From NCBI RefSeq assembly GCF_014224155.1, contig NZ_JAASUI010000003.1, forward strand, positions 1-64,000: DNA of 64,000 nucleotides. The letters run 5' to 3'. Each line of letters starts with the position of its first letter. Position 1 is the stretch's first letter. This document shows, piece after piece, positions 34,177-44,090 of this stretch. The DNA comes from Listeria cossartiae subsp. cossartiae. Its GTDB lineage: Bacteria; Bacillota; Bacilli; Lactobacillales; Listeriaceae. The notes beneath the pieces were generated by a model. It searched no databases, had not been told where the DNA came from, and saw only the letters and a program-made list of their open reading frames with translations. Position numbers and translations under genes: made by a program.

Positions 34177-35835
34177 TTACTCTACTGCAAAAATATACGG
34201 ATAAACGGGCTGGTCACCTTCGTGAATTTCTACTTCGACATCTGGGAATGCTTCGGTTACTTTATCGGCAAGTTCTTCTGCTTTGGCAACATCTGAATCT
34301 TCACCGACAATAATTGTAGCGATTTCGCTATCGTCGTCTAGTAGTTTTTCTAATGTTTCGTAAGCCGCTTCTTCTAATGTTGCACAGCTAACTTTGATTT
34401 TACCTTCGACCATACCGATGAAGCTGTCTTTTTTAATTTCGACACCTTCCACTGTTGTATCACGCACGGCTGTTGTTACTTGTCCGCTTGCTACGTCTTC
34501 AATCGCCGCTCTCATTGCTTCTGCATTAGCTAAGAAATCTTGATCTGCTTGGAATGAAAGAACTGCAGTAAGTCCTTGTGGAATCGTTTTTGTAGGAATG
34601 ATTTGTACTTTATCATCACCTAAAAGTTGCGCCGCTTGTTCCGCAGCCATTTGGATATTTTTATTATTTGGAAGAACAAAAACTTGTTCTGCGTTTGCTG
34701 ATTCAATCGCTTTTACGATATCTTCTGTACTTGGATTCATTGTTTGACCACCAGAAAGAACTACGGATACGCCCATGCTTTCAAATAGTTTCTTCAATCC
34801 TTCTCCAGCTGAAACAGTCACGATACCATAAGGCGCTTTTTCTTTCGTCGGCGCTTTATCATCACCAACAATTTCATTATGCTGTTCACGCATATTTTCT
34901 ACTTTCATTTTAAGGAGGCTACCATATTGTTGACCGTAATTCAGTACTTCACCCGGATGTTCAACGTGGACGTGTACTTTAACTACTTCATCATCAGCCG
35001 CTACAAGTAAAGAATCACCAAGTTTGCTTAAATCTTGACGGAATTGTTCTTCGTCAAAAGGTTTTAGACCTGGCTTGTTTTCGTTTATTTTTACGATAAT
35101 TTCGGTACAGTAACCAAAATGAATATCCTCTGTCGACATAAAGTCTTGCACATGGCGATGGTGTTCCGCATTGATTAATTCACCCATAGAGGCCATATAA
35201 TCAGGTGCTTCTGCCATTTTGCCAGTGAGGACGCCATAAAATCCTTCGTAAATAATGATAAGGCCTTGACCACCACTATCCACTACGCCAACTTCTTTTA
35301 ACACTGGAAGTAAATCAGGTGTTTTTTCTAATGCTACTTTCCCTTGTTTCAAAATGGCTTCCATGACTAATTCGATTTCTTTGTGTTCGTTTGCTGCTGC
35401 TACACCGGCTTTTGCTGCTTCACGAGCTACAGTAAGGATAGTTCCTTCAACTGGTTTCATAACTGCTTTATAAGCTGTTTCAACGCCTTTTACAAAAGCT
35501 GCGGCAAATTCCTCGGCATTTAAGGTTTCTTTGTTTTCAATTGATTTCGAAAATCCGCGGAAAAGTTGGGATAAAATAACGCCAGAGTTCCCACGGGCAC
35601 CCATTAGCAAGCCTTTCGCTAAGTTTGCTCCAACGGCACTAATTGTTTCTTTGTCATTTTTCGCAACTTCTTCTGCGCCACTTGTCATCGATAGGTTCAT
35701 ATTCGTTCCCGTGTCACCATCTGGAACCGGGAAGACATTTAATGAATCTACAAAATCAGCATTTTTTGCTAAATTTTCTGCTCCAAGTGCTATCATTGCT
35801 GCAAATTTCTCTGAGTCTAACTGATATATACTCAC
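34177..35835 (-). CDS. fakA: Fatty acid kinase FakA (DAK2-domain)
   Basis: 552 residues. N-terminal DAK2 kinase domain with FPVPDGDTGTNMNLSMTS (about 35-52) and MGARGNSGVILSQ (about 78-90); a middle domain (about 230-320); and a C-terminal DegV-like domain. FakA phosphorylates fatty acids held by FakB proteins (not in the window) so that host or environmental fatty acids enter phospholipids. GTG start after AAGGAGG. It follows the Asp23-type gene by 14 bases, as in Bacillus yloU-yloV. Confidence 0.93.
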   Translation of the reverse strand: MSIYQLDSEKFAAMIALGAENLAKNADFVDSLNVFPVPDGDTGTNMNLSMTSGAEEVAKNDKETISAVGANLAKGLLMGARGNSGVILSQLFRGFSKSIENKETLNAEEFAAAFVKGVETAYKAVMKPVEGTILTVAREAAKAGVAAANEHKEIELVMEAILKQGKVALEKTPDLLPVLKEVGVVDSGGQGLIIIYEGFYGVLTGKMAEAPDYMASMGELINAEHHRHVQDFMSTEDIHFGYCTEIIVKINENKPGLKPFDEEQFRQDLSKLGDSLLVAADDEVVKVHVHVEHPGEVLNYGQQYGSLLKMKVENMREQHNEIVGDDKAPTKEKAPYGIVTVSAGEGLKKLFESMGVSVVLSGGQTMNPSTEDIVKAIESANAEQVFVLPNNKNIQMAAEQAAQLLGDDKVQIIPTKTIPQGLTAVLSFQADQDFLANAEAMRAAIEDVASGQVTTAVRDTTVEGVEIKKDSFIGMVEGKIKVSCATLEEAAYETLEKLLDDDSEIATIIVGEDSDVAKAEELADKVTEAFPDVEVEIHEGDQPVYPYIFAVE

Positions 35836-35849
35836 TTACATAATCCTCC

Positions 35850-36215
35850 TTATGATTCCTTGATTACTCGGACACCTTGAACATAAATATTCACTGATTC
35901 CACTGTAATACCGAGTGTTTTTTCTAGTGTGTATTTTACGCGCTCTTGTACGTTGTGCGCTACTTCGGATATTTTTGTTCCAAAGCTAACAATGATATAC
36001 ATGTCGATATGTATACCTTCCTCTTCTTGTCTTACGATAACACCTTTTGTATAATTTTCTCTTCTAAGAATATCGGTTAAACCATCACGAATTTGATGTC
36101 TACTTGCCATTCCAACGATACCAAAGTTTTCTTCGGCAGCTCCGCCAGCGATTGTTGCAATTACATCACTAGTAATATCGATTTTGCCAAGCTTTGTGTC
36201 GATTTCAATTGCCAT
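35850..36215 (-). CDS. yloU: Asp23/Gls24-family envelope stress protein (YloU)
   Basis: 121 residues of the Asp23 family: KIDITSDVIATIAGGAAEENFGIVGMAS at 11-38 and a C-terminal VNIYVQGVRV. Asp23-type proteins form assemblies at the membrane in staphylococci and respond to envelope stress; the exact role is unclear. Always next to fakA in this group. GGAGGAATATAGA precedes the ATG. Confidence 0.92.
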   Translation of the reverse strand: MAIEIDTKLGKIDITSDVIATIAGGAAEENFGIVGMASRHQIRDGLTDILRRENYTKGVIVRQEEEGIHIDMYIIVSFGTKISEVAHNVQERVKYTLEKTLGITVESVNIYVQGVRVIKES

Positions 36216-36405
36216 TCTATATTCCTCCTTGTGGATTATATTCTCGTTCGATTATTTTTATTATTGATTTTATTTGATTATAAAGTCGTCCTTACCTATT
36301 TTACTATAATCACGGCCCTTTGGAAAGCATATCCTCCATTTGCTTGATTAATGCTACTTTTATGCTGTCAAGTAAAAATTCTTTGCACTATTTTCGCTTA
36401 TCCTC
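36216..36405. other. Divergent intergenic region yloU/rpmB
   Basis: About 300 bases separate the two divergent genes. Only the rpmB promoter (36406-36434) and a likely yloU -10 (TATAAT on the minus strand near 36280) are visible. No further gene is seen. Confidence 0.5.
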
Positions 36406-36434
36406 TTGCAAAGTATACTTGTTTATGATAAATT
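36406..36434 (+). promoter_or_regulatory. rpmB promoter
   Basis: TTGCAA (36406-36411) and TAAATT (36429-36434) at 17 bases, with a TG extension one base before the -10. Confidence 0.7.
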
Positions 36435-36511
36435 ATTCTAGTGTATGAAAAACAAATGGATAGGTTATTTTAAATAAGTTATCCGAAGAGCTCTGTAAGG
36501 AGGGGTAAACT

Positions 36512-36700
36512 ATGGCTAAAGAATGTGTTATTACAGGCCGCAAATCACGTTCCGGTAACAAACGTTCCCACGCAATGAACTCCAGCAAACGTACTTGGAA
36601 AGCTAACTTGCAAAAAGTACGGATTCTGGTTAACGGCAAACCTAAAAAAGTTTGGGTATCTGCTCGTGCGCTTAAATCTGGTAAAGTGGAACGCGTTTAA
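36512..36700 (+). CDS. rpmB: 50S ribosomal protein L28
   Basis: 62 residues, [20 protein letters not shown], with the CVITG motif of L28 and the usual length. Lone plus-strand gene in a long minus-strand stretch, with its own promoter and terminator. AAGGAGGGG precedes the ATG. Confidence 0.97.
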
Positions 36701-36716
36701 TTGAAGGAGAAATCAA

Positions 36717-36750
36717 GTGCAGCGACAATTATGTCGGTGCATTTTTTCTT
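36717..36750 (+). terminator. rpmB terminator
   Basis: TGCA..GACA / TGTC..TGCA stem with an ATTA loop and six T. Confidence 0.85.
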
Positions 36751-36755
36751 TGCCT

Positions 36756-36791
36756 AAAAATAAAAAACACAGGCCACGTGCTCCTGTGTTT
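36756..36791 (-). terminator. Terminator of the yicC-to-thiN cluster
   Basis: Arms AAACACAGG / CCTGTGTTT around GAGCACGTGG, followed by TTTTTTATTTTT on the minus strand, just after the thiN stop. Confidence 0.88.
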
Positions 36792-36795
36792 CTTG

Positions 36796-37440
36796 TTAAT
36801 CATTACTTTGCGTTAATAAAATCATTCCGCTTGTGAAAGAAAATTCTCCTACTTGATCCACAAATTCATTACTTGAGAGTGCCGAGCCAACTGGATATGT
36901 AGCGTTATCAAGTGGATAAGCAAATCCTTTTAACGTCAGGCCTGTCACATCTTTCATCGTTGTAAAGGCGACGTATTTTTTGTCTGGCAACTTTTCAATT
37001 GTGTAGCTTCCTGGCGCGTACATTTTGATGTAATTATAGCGATCAATCAATTCTACGACTGGCACAGCGGCTAGAAAACGTGGTTTGGTTAGCATCATTA
37101 GATTCGCTAGTAAATGGTCTAAACGCCCTCCTGTGGCTCCAAAAATACGTATTATATCTGGTTGTTGTTCCATTGCCCAACTTAGGCCGATTTCCGTGTC
37201 TGTTTCATCTTTTTCAGCGGGAAATTCGAGCACTTCGTTTACTTTTGTTTTTAAATCTGCTAATTCTTCTATTGTAAGTGAATCAAAATCGCCCATCGCA
37301 ATCGTTGGGACAATTCCTCTATCTAATAACCGTTTGGCTCCGCGGTCCACGCCAACCCAACTAATATCTGCATTCGTATATTGCTTTAAATCTGGAAGTT
37401 CTGACGCGGGTCCACCAACCATGATATGAATTATCTTCAT
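36796..37440 (-). CDS. thiN: Thiamine pyrophosphokinase
   Basis: 214 residues. Transfers pyrophosphate from ATP to thiamine. GVDRGAKRLLDRGIVPTIAMGDFDSLT (about 30-56) and DTEIGLSWAM, then GATGGRLDHLLANL (about 100-113), are the family motifs. Last gene of the cluster; a G/C-rich hairpin lies in the 65-base gap after rpe. Confidence 0.94.
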   Translation of the reverse strand: MKIIHIMVGGPASELPDLKQYTNADISWVGVDRGAKRLLDRGIVPTIAMGDFDSLTIEELADLKTKVNEVLEFPAEKDETDTEIGLSWAMEQQPDIIRIFGATGGRLDHLLANLMMLTKPRFLAAVPVVELIDRYNYIKMYAPGSYTIEKLPDKKYVAFTTMKDVTGLTLKGFAYPLDNATYPVGSALSSNEFVDQVGEFSFTSGMILLTQSND

Positions 37441-37469
37441 TTTTGTGTCCCCTTCTTTCCTAACAAATA

Positions 37470-37497
37470 GGGCTGGAACGGTTGATGGTCCCAGCCC
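37470..37497 (-). other. Hairpin in the rpe-thiN gap
   Basis: Arms GGGCTGG / CCAGCCC around a 14-base loop. Only TATTTG follows, so it is at best a weak attenuator before thiN. Confidence 0.5.
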
Positions 37498-37505
37498 AAG
37501 TCGAC

Positions 37506-38162
37506 TTACTCTCCTACAATGGCACGTAATTTATCAATTGGTGTTTGGCGATTTTTATTGCCGTAAATGTAACTGCCCGCTACAAATACATTGGCACCAG
37601 CGTCACGGCATAATTTTGCCGTGTCGTGATCTACGCCACCATCCACTTCAATCTCGATATCTAAACCTTTTTCATCCACGATTTTTTTGAAGGCGCTAAT
37701 TTTCTCCAACACTTCTGGAATAAATTTTTGCCCGCCAAAACCGGGATTTACAGTCATAAATAAAACCATATCTAGTTCATTTAATACGTGTTGTAAAACG
37801 TCAATTGGTGTGGCTGGATTAAGTACTGCTCCGGCTTTGACACCGTAAGAACGAATTAATTGTAAAGTGCGGTGAAGATGCGTGCACGCTTCGACATGCA
37901 CGGTAATATAGTCAGCACCCGCTTTTGCAAATTCTGGAATATACGTATCCGGGTTTTCAATCATTAAATGAACATCAAGTGGTAGTTTCGTTTCCGGACG
38001 AATCGCTTGAACAACAGCAGGACCAAAAGTAATATTTGGAACGAAATGTCCGTCCATAACGTCAATATGGATGTAGTCTGCGCCGCAATTTTCTACTTCT
38101 TTAATATCTCTCGCAAGATTTGCAAAGTCTGCACTTAAAATCGAAGGAGCTATTTTTCCCAT
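37506..38162 (-). CDS. rpe: Ribulose-phosphate 3-epimerase
   Basis: 218-residue TIM barrel. APSILSADFANL (about 5-16), HIDVMDGHFVPNITFG (about 32-47), MTVNPGFGGQ and VDGGVDHDTA carry the metal-binding His/Asp residues. Interconverts ribulose 5-phosphate and xylulose 5-phosphate. It abuts rsgA (2-base gap). Confidence 0.96.
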   Translation of the reverse strand: MGKIAPSILSADFANLARDIKEVENCGADYIHIDVMDGHFVPNITFGPAVVQAIRPETKLPLDVHLMIENPDTYIPEFAKAGADYITVHVEACTHLHRTLQLIRSYGVKAGAVLNPATPIDVLQHVLNELDMVLFMTVNPGFGGQKFIPEVLEKISAFKKIVDEKGLDIEIEVDGGVDHDTAKLCRDAGANVFVAGSYIYGNKNRQTPIDKLRAIVGE

Positions 38163-38164
38163 TC

Positions 38165-39040
38165 TTAATACCTCGGCTTTCTGTTTTTTAATTCTTGTAA
38201 AATTTGGATATAGTGTTTATAGCGAAATTCGGCTATTTCATTTGCTTCAACAGCTGTTTTCACTGCGCAGTTAGGCTCGTTTTCGTGCATACAACCGCGG
38301 AATTTACAGCCACTACGTCGGTCTTCTATTTCTGGAAAACAAAACTGTAGTGTTTCCGGTTGTAAGTCATCCCATTCAATCGAACTAAAGCCAGGTGTAT
38401 CGGCGACAAAACCATCACCAATCGGCATCAGCTCCACATGTCTTGTTGTATGCTTCCCGCGACCAAGTGAGTTGGAAATTTCTGCTGTTTTTAAAGTTAA
38501 ATCGCTATTTAAGCTGTTTAACAAAGTAGATTTCCCAACGCCTGATTGTCCAGCGATAACCGCGATTTTGCCGCTAATGTAGTCTTTAATCGCTTCTTTA
38601 TCCGGCTCATCATTTGTTACGAACACATCATAGCCGATATTTTCATAAATATCTTTATAGACCGCAATCTGCTCTTTTTCCGCTTCTGAGGCCAAGTCCA
38701 TTTTGCTAATACAAATAACAGGTTTAATGTCTTCCTTTTCAATTGCCACTAAAAAACGGTCTGCTAGGTTCGTGGAAAAATCGGGTTCTACCGCTGAAAA
38801 TACTAAAATTGCGATATCGATGTTTGCCACAGGAGGACGCACAAGAGCATTCTCCCGGGACATCACATCTAAAATATAACCGTCCGTTTTATTTTCGATT
38901 TGAAATTCTACATCGTCGCCAACAAGCGGGGAAATATTTCGCTTTCTAAAGTTCCCTCTTGCGCGACATTGGTAGACATTTCCTTCTGAAAATACATAGT
39001 AAAATCCGCTCAACGCTTTGATAATTTGTCCTTCCAGCAC
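38165..39040 (-). CDS. rsgA: Ribosome small-subunit GTPase RsgA
   Basis: 291 residues. OB fold (1-65), circularly permuted GTPase with G4 ISKMD, G1 GQSGVGKST (about 167-175) and G3 DTPGFS, and a zinc knuckle CKFRGCMHENEPNC (about 245-258). Checks 30S maturation. Follows prkC by 18 bases; in Bacillus RsgA is a PrkC substrate. Confidence 0.96.
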   Translation of the reverse strand: MLEGQIIKALSGFYYVFSEGNVYQCRARGNFRKRNISPLVGDDVEFQIENKTDGYILDVMSRENALVRPPVANIDIAILVFSAVEPDFSTNLADRFLVAIEKEDIKPVICISKMDLASEAEKEQIAVYKDIYENIGYDVFVTNDEPDKEAIKDYISGKIAVIAGQSGVGKSTLLNSLNSDLTLKTAEISNSLGRGKHTTRHVELMPIGDGFVADTPGFSSIEWDDLQPETLQFCFPEIEDRRSGCKFRGCMHENEPNCAVKTAVEANEIAEFRYKHYIQILQELKNRKPRY

Positions 39041-39058
39041 ATTTCCTCCGTTCTATTT

Positions 39059-41026
39059 TTATTTTGGATAAGGGACTGTGCCTTCATCGATTACTTTACT
39101 ATCGCTCATGATTTTATAACCTGCACTAGTACCTTCTTCAATTTGGAACGTGATTTCTACCGACGTGTTTTGTGTAATCGTCAATTCTCGGTAAGAACTT
39201 GTCATGCTGTGGTTTTTATCTTGAATGTAAATTTGGATTTTCTGTGGTTGTGGATTTTCTTCATCGCTCGGTGTATAGGCGATGTTAAACGTTTTCGTTA
39301 CTTCTTTGACTTGTTTTTCTTTTGGTCCAGCAGAAATGACGATTTCAATCGTATCTCCCGCAGAAACATTTGATCCGGCTGATGGGGACTGCGAAATCAC
39401 TTGTCCTTTTTCAACGGAATCAGAGTTTTCTTCTTTACTGGAAACTTTTAGACCAAGGGACGATGCATAATCTTCTACAGCTGTTTTCGTATAGCCTCGT
39501 AAGTCTTTCAGCGTGATCGGTTCTGCGCCTTTACTTACAACGAATTTCACGTTAGTTGATTTGGCTACTACTTCCGTTCCTTGTGCTGGCGTTTGGCTAA
39601 TAATCATGCCTTTACCAACTTCAGAACTATACGCTTCCTCGGACGAAATATTTTTAAAGCCTTGTTGTTCGAGTAACGCTTTTGTATCAGTGTAGCTTCT
39701 TCCGGTGTAGTTTTCCATCGTGATTTTTTTCGAACCATTACTTACAAATAAATTGATTTTTGTTCCTTTTTCTTTCATTTCACCTGCTGCTGGGTCGGTA
39801 TTAATGACTTTTCCTTCCGCCACTTCATCACTATTTTTCTCGGCGGTTTTCCCGATGACAAAGCCTTCTTTTTGAAGAAGCGCTACTGCTTGGTCTTCTG
39901 TTTTACCAGAAACATCCGGCACAGCTACTTCATCAGGACTCTTACCTAGAAGCCAAAGTAGTAAAATCGCAATCGCAAAAATGGCGATAACGGACGAAAC
40001 GATGATAGCAATTTTCTTTTTCTTGCTCATTTTTTTCTTTTTCTTGCCTTTTTGCTCATCTGGTGTTGTTTCAGCTGCAGCTACTTTTCCTTCTGGGACA
40101 ATGGTTTTATCGAGGTTTTTCATCGTTTCTTTCGTCGCGATAATTGGAATTGCTTTCGTATCACCATCATCTGTTGGGAAAATGTATTTCGGCTCGTTTA
40201 GTCTGTCTGGATTTAGGCAGGTTTGCAAGTCTTTTTCCATTTCTTCCGCGTTTTGATAACGTAAAAATGGATCTTTTGCCGTTGCTTTAATAATAATATT
40301 TTCTAGGCTTTGTGGTATTTCTGGATTTTGCGCTCTTGCCGACGGGATGTCCGCTTGTAAATGCTTAATCGCAATCGAAACTGCTGATTCACCGTCAAAA
40401 GGTACTTTTCCAGTTAATAGTTCGTATAACACGATTCCTAGCGAATAAATGTCTGATTTTTGTGTTGCCATTCCGCCGCGTGCTTGTTCTGGAGATAAAT
40501 AATGAACAGATCCAAGTAAGGAATTGGTTTGTGTAATCGACGTTTCCGAAAGTGCCATCGCAATTCCAAAATCGGTAATTTTTACCACACCATCATGATC
40601 AATTAAAATATTTTGCGGCTTTAAATCGCGGTGAATAATATGATGTTGATGGGCAATTGCAACAGCAGAAACGATTTGTAGCATAATGTCGACTGCTTTG
40701 TCGTAGCTGATTGGGTGATTTTCGTGAATGTACTGTTTTAAGTCCATTCCGTCCACATGCTCCATCACTATATAATGTAAATCATTTTCTTCACCAACGT
40801 CGTACACACTAACAATATTAGGGTGAACTAAACTCGTTGCCGATTGAGCTTCTCGTTGGAATCGACGAATAAGGTTGCTCTCATCTGCTAAATCAATGCG
40901 TAAAATCTTCACTGCAACGTCTCTATCAAGAATAATATCATGCGCCAGATACACATTGGCCATTCCGCCGCCGCCTATTGCATGTAAAATCTTATATCGA
41001 TCACTTAATCGCTTACCAATCATCAT
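39059..41026 (-). CDS. prkC: PASTA-domain Ser/Thr protein kinase
   Basis: 655 residues. Kinase domain (about 10-270) with GGGGMANVYLA, Lys in AVKILR, HRDLKPQN and DFGIA. A basic KKKKKMSKKKKIA stretch precedes one membrane helix (about 340-360). Three PASTA repeats (about 368-575) bind muropeptide-like ligands outside the cell, and a C-terminal beta domain follows. Called PrkA in Listeria. The ATG overlaps the phosphatase stop (ATGA), coupling kinase to its antagonist. Confidence 0.97.
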   Translation of the reverse strand: MMIGKRLSDRYKILHAIGGGGMANVYLAHDIILDRDVAVKILRIDLADESNLIRRFQREAQSATSLVHPNIVSVYDVGEENDLHYIVMEHVDGMDLKQYIHENHPISYDKAVDIMLQIVSAVAIAHQHHIIHRDLKPQNILIDHDGVVKITDFGIAMALSETSITQTNSLLGSVHYLSPEQARGGMATQKSDIYSLGIVLYELLTGKVPFDGESAVSIAIKHLQADIPSARAQNPEIPQSLENIIIKATAKDPFLRYQNAEEMEKDLQTCLNPDRLNEPKYIFPTDDGDTKAIPIIATKETMKNLDKTIVPEGKVAAAETTPDEQKGKKKKKMSKKKKIAIIVSSVIAIFAIAILLLWLLGKSPDEVAVPDVSGKTEDQAVALLQKEGFVIGKTAEKNSDEVAEGKVINTDPAAGEMKEKGTKINLFVSNGSKKITMENYTGRSYTDTKALLEQQGFKNISSEEAYSSEVGKGMIISQTPAQGTEVVAKSTNVKFVVSKGAEPITLKDLRGYTKTAVEDYASSLGLKVSSKEENSDSVEKGQVISQSPSAGSNVSAGDTIEIVISAGPKEKQVKEVTKTFNIAYTPSDEENPQPQKIQIYIQDKNHSMTSSYRELTITQNTSVEITFQIEEGTSAGYKIMSDSKVIDEGTVPYPK

Positions 41027-41781
41027 GAAGCGTCCCTCCCTTTCTGCGTCAGATCTCGTTCGACTAACAGCACGGTAATATTATCTTCTCCCCCATACGA
41101 ATTCGCTTTTGTAATAAATACATCTGCTTTTTCGGAAAGAGTACGTTTACTTTTTAAAATTTCTTCCATTTCTACTTCAGGAACCATATTCGTTAACCCA
41201 TCGGAACAAAGCAGTAACGTGTCGCTCGTTTGAAAAGGTACGACAAACGTATCGACTTCTACTTTTCCTTCTACGCCAAGTGCACGTAAAAGGATATTTT
41301 TCCGTGGATGATTCATGGCATCTTCTTTGCTAATTTCACCTGTTCTAAGAAGTTCATGTACGAGCGAATGGTCTTCGGTTAGTTGGCGTAGTACGTTATT
41401 TTGAAGTAAATAACCACGGCTATCACCAACATTGGCGATAACGACTTGTGACTGTGCCATAATTGCGGCTACAAGTGTTGTCCCCATACCATTCAAATCC
41501 ATTTCACTTTCCGCATAAAGGACAATTTGTTTGTTGACTTCTTGAATTGTTTTTTGAAGCCACGTTTCAATTTCTTCTGCGGTCAAAAGTGCGGTCGTTT
41601 CTTTCCATGCGTCGCTTAGTAAACGAACAGCCATTTCGCTCGCCACGTCTCCTGCGCGGTGACCACCCATGCCGTCTGCAACAATGACAATTGGTTGGTT
41701 GTCTTTATTTTCAAAGACGCCACCATTGTCTTCATTATGATGTCTTATTCTGCCTCTATCTGTTCTAAATTCTGCATGCAT
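41023..41781 (-). CDS. prpC: PP2C-type protein phosphatase
   Basis: 252 residues, metal-dependent PPM phosphatase (Stp/PrpC). Motifs RHHNEDNGGVF (about 12-22), IVADGMGGHRAGD (about 32-44), NVGDSRGY, LCSDGLTNMV and GGEDNITVLLV. Reverses the kinase encoded next. It starts 22 bases after rsmB. Confidence 0.97.
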   Translation of the reverse strand: MHAEFRTDRGRIRHHNEDNGGVFENKDNQPIVIVADGMGGHRAGDVASEMAVRLLSDAWKETTALLTAEEIETWLQKTIQEVNKQIVLYAESEMDLNGMGTTLVAAIMAQSQVVIANVGDSRGYLLQNNVLRQLTEDHSLVHELLRTGEISKEDAMNHPRKNILLRALGVEGKVEVDTFVVPFQTSDTLLLCSDGLTNMVPEVEMEEILKSKRTLSEKADVFITKANSYGGEDNITVLLVERDLTQKGRDAS

Positions 41782-41803
41782 TTAAAAGCACCTCACTAAT
41801 TTT

Positions 41804-43138
41804 TCAGGACTTCACTTTTCTAAGGCTAGAAACGAAGAAACCATCGCTTCCAATATCTGTCGGTAAAAGTTGAATATAATCGTCCTTCTTGATTTGCGCC
41901 AATTTTTCAGGAAGTACAACAGGTTCTATCTTGAATTCCGGATGTTTCTCTAGGAAAGCACGAAGAACTGTTTCGTTTTCTTCCTTATCAATGGTACATG
42001 TACTATAAACTAATATACCATTTTCTTTCACCAATTGGCTAACATCATCTAAAATTGCTAATTGAATTTCTGCTAATTTATGAATATCTTTTTCGGTTTT
42101 CGCGTACTTAATATCTGGTTTTCTGCGCAAAACGCCAAATCCGGAGCACGGAGCATCGACTAAAATTCGGTCAAAAGTTGCTGGTTCAAACATCGTACTC
42201 GCAGTTCTTGCATCTAAATGGGCGGTACGAATATTGAGCAGCTGCAATCGTTTTGCGGCTTGATCAATCAGTTTCGTTTTCTTTTCATGGATATCAAGTG
42301 CATGAACCATTCCTGTGCCGTGCATTTTTTCTGCGATATGGGTCGTTTTCCCACCCGGAGCCGCACAAGCATCTAATACGGTTAAATTGTCTTCCAGTTG
42401 AAGCGCATAAGCCGCGAGCATCGAGCTTTCGTCTTGGATGCTACATTTGCCGTCTTTGTATGCTTTTGTTTCTGCTACGGAACCTTTTTCAACGAGTAAT
42501 GCTTCGTCGATAAATTCATTGCGCGTCACGCTGATTCCTTGGTCGTTTAGTTCTTTGATTAATTGTTCAGTCGGAATTTCTGTTTGGTTCACGCGAATAC
42601 TTTGGTGTGGCGCCACTAGAAATGCTAGGCCGATTTCACGCAATTTTTCGAGACCGTATTGCTCCGCCCATCTTTTCGCTAACCATTCTGGCAAGCTTGT
42701 TTCAATGGCAATTTTTTGAACAGGGTCTTTAATTGCCTCCATGCTTGGAACGCCTTTACGGATAATATTCCGCAGCACGCCATTGACGAATTTCGTTACA
42801 CCTTGGTGCCCTAAGTCTTTTGCGATATCCCCTGCTTCATTTAAAATCGCATGTTCAGGAACTTTATCTAAAAAAGTTAATTGGTAAACGGACATTCTTA
42901 GTAAATTTTTCACCCAGTTATCTGGTTCTTTATTTAAAAACGGGGCTAAGTAGTAATCGAGTGTGATTTTACGCTGGGTTGTTCCGTATACTAATTCCGT
43001 CAAAAGCCCTTTATCAAGTGGGTTTAACTTTTGTTTTTTTAGTGCATCATTAATTAATAAATGACTGTATGATTGATTGTTTTCGATTTTAATGATGAGT
43101 TCGAGTGCAATTGCACGAACTGTTTTTTGTTTTTTCAT
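41804..43138 (-). CDS. rsmB: 16S rRNA (cytosine-967-C5)-methyltransferase
   Basis: 444 residues. N-terminal NusB-like RNA-binding domain (1-140) and a Rossmann methyltransferase with DACAAPGGKTTHIAEK (about 255-270), the DAPCSGFGVLRRKPD motif and the catalytic YSTCTIDKEENE. Start directly abuts fmt. Confidence 0.96.
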   Translation of the reverse strand: MKKQKTVRAIALELIIKIENNQSYSHLLINDALKKQKLNPLDKGLLTELVYGTTQRKITLDYYLAPFLNKEPDNWVKNLLRMSVYQLTFLDKVPEHAILNEAGDIAKDLGHQGVTKFVNGVLRNIIRKGVPSMEAIKDPVQKIAIETSLPEWLAKRWAEQYGLEKLREIGLAFLVAPHQSIRVNQTEIPTEQLIKELNDQGISVTRNEFIDEALLVEKGSVAETKAYKDGKCSIQDESSMLAAYALQLEDNLTVLDACAAPGGKTTHIAEKMHGTGMVHALDIHEKKTKLIDQAAKRLQLLNIRTAHLDARTASTMFEPATFDRILVDAPCSGFGVLRRKPDIKYAKTEKDIHKLAEIQLAILDDVSQLVKENGILVYSTCTIDKEENETVLRAFLEKHPEFKIEPVVLPEKLAQIKKDDYIQLLPTDIGSDGFFVSSLRKVKS

Positions 43139-44077
43139 TTATTCACCAAACCTTGTCGTCTTGCTTAGATTTCTGCCAGCACCGGACATGAAAGCATGGA
43201 TATCCATCTTCGGTTTTCCTGCTGGTTGGATTACTGTTGGTACGATAAGTGTGCCGTCACCAGTGATGATTTTCAGTGTGGCTTTATCGGTTAAAATCGC
43301 GCCGGGTTCGCCGGGCATTGTTGTCTCTTCGTATGTCGCTTCCCAGATTTTAAACGGTTTTTCTTCGAGGGTTGTATAAGCAACTGGCCAAGGAGATAGT
43401 CCGCGAATTTGATTAAAAATCGTCCGGCCTGGTTTTGTCCAATCGATTTTTTCTTGTTCTCTGGAAATGTTGCGCGCGAACGTTACTTTTTCTGGGTCTT
43501 GTGGAATAGCGGTAATTTTTCCTGCTAAAAAGTCTGGCAGTGTGTCCATTAATAATTCCGCGCCTAGTTCACTCAATTTATCGAACATCGTGCCGGTATT
43601 GTCTTCCTCTGTAATTGGAATTTTGCGTTGGCTAATCATATCCCCAGCATCCAATTTTTCTACCATGTACATAATCGTAACGCCTGTTTCTGTTTTTCCG
43701 TCAAGTAGCGCATAGTGAACAGGAGCACCACCGCGATATTCTGGCAAAAGGGACGCGTGGACATTGATTGCGCCGTGCTTTGGTGATTCAAGTAAACTAT
43801 TTGGCAAAATTTGGCCGTATGCTGCTGTTACAAGCAAGTCTGCTTCAAGCCCAATAAGTTCTTCCAGTTCACTTGAGGTGCGTAATTTTTCTGGTTGATA
43901 GACTGGGATATTTAATTCTAAAGCAGCTTTTTTGACAGGCGGTGGTGTTAATACTCGTTTGCGCCCCACTGGTCGGTCTGGTTGGGTAACCACTGCAATA
44001 ACATCATACGCGCCGGCTAATTGTTCTAAAACTGGGACGGAAAATGCTGGTGTTCCCATAAAAATAATTTTTGTCAT
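43139..44077 (-). CDS. fmt: Methionyl-tRNA formyltransferase
   Basis: 312 residues. Formyl-transfer core with [20 protein letters not shown] (about 106-125) and [16 protein letters not shown] (about 132-147); C-terminal OB domain. Formylates initiator Met-tRNA. In B. subtilis def precedes fmt in this cluster; no def is present here. Confidence 0.97.
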   Translation of the reverse strand: MTKIIFMGTPAFSVPVLEQLAGAYDVIAVVTQPDRPVGRKRVLTPPPVKKAALELNIPVYQPEKLRTSSELEELIGLEADLLVTAAYGQILPNSLLESPKHGAINVHASLLPEYRGGAPVHYALLDGKTETGVTIMYMVEKLDAGDMISQRKIPITEEDNTGTMFDKLSELGAELLMDTLPDFLAGKITAIPQDPEKVTFARNISREQEKIDWTKPGRTIFNQIRGLSPWPVAYTTLEEKPFKIWEATYEETTMPGEPGAILTDKATLKIITGDGTLIVPTVIQPAGKPKMDIHAFMSGAGRNLSKTTRFGE

Positions 44078-44090
44078 TGGTTTGCTCCTT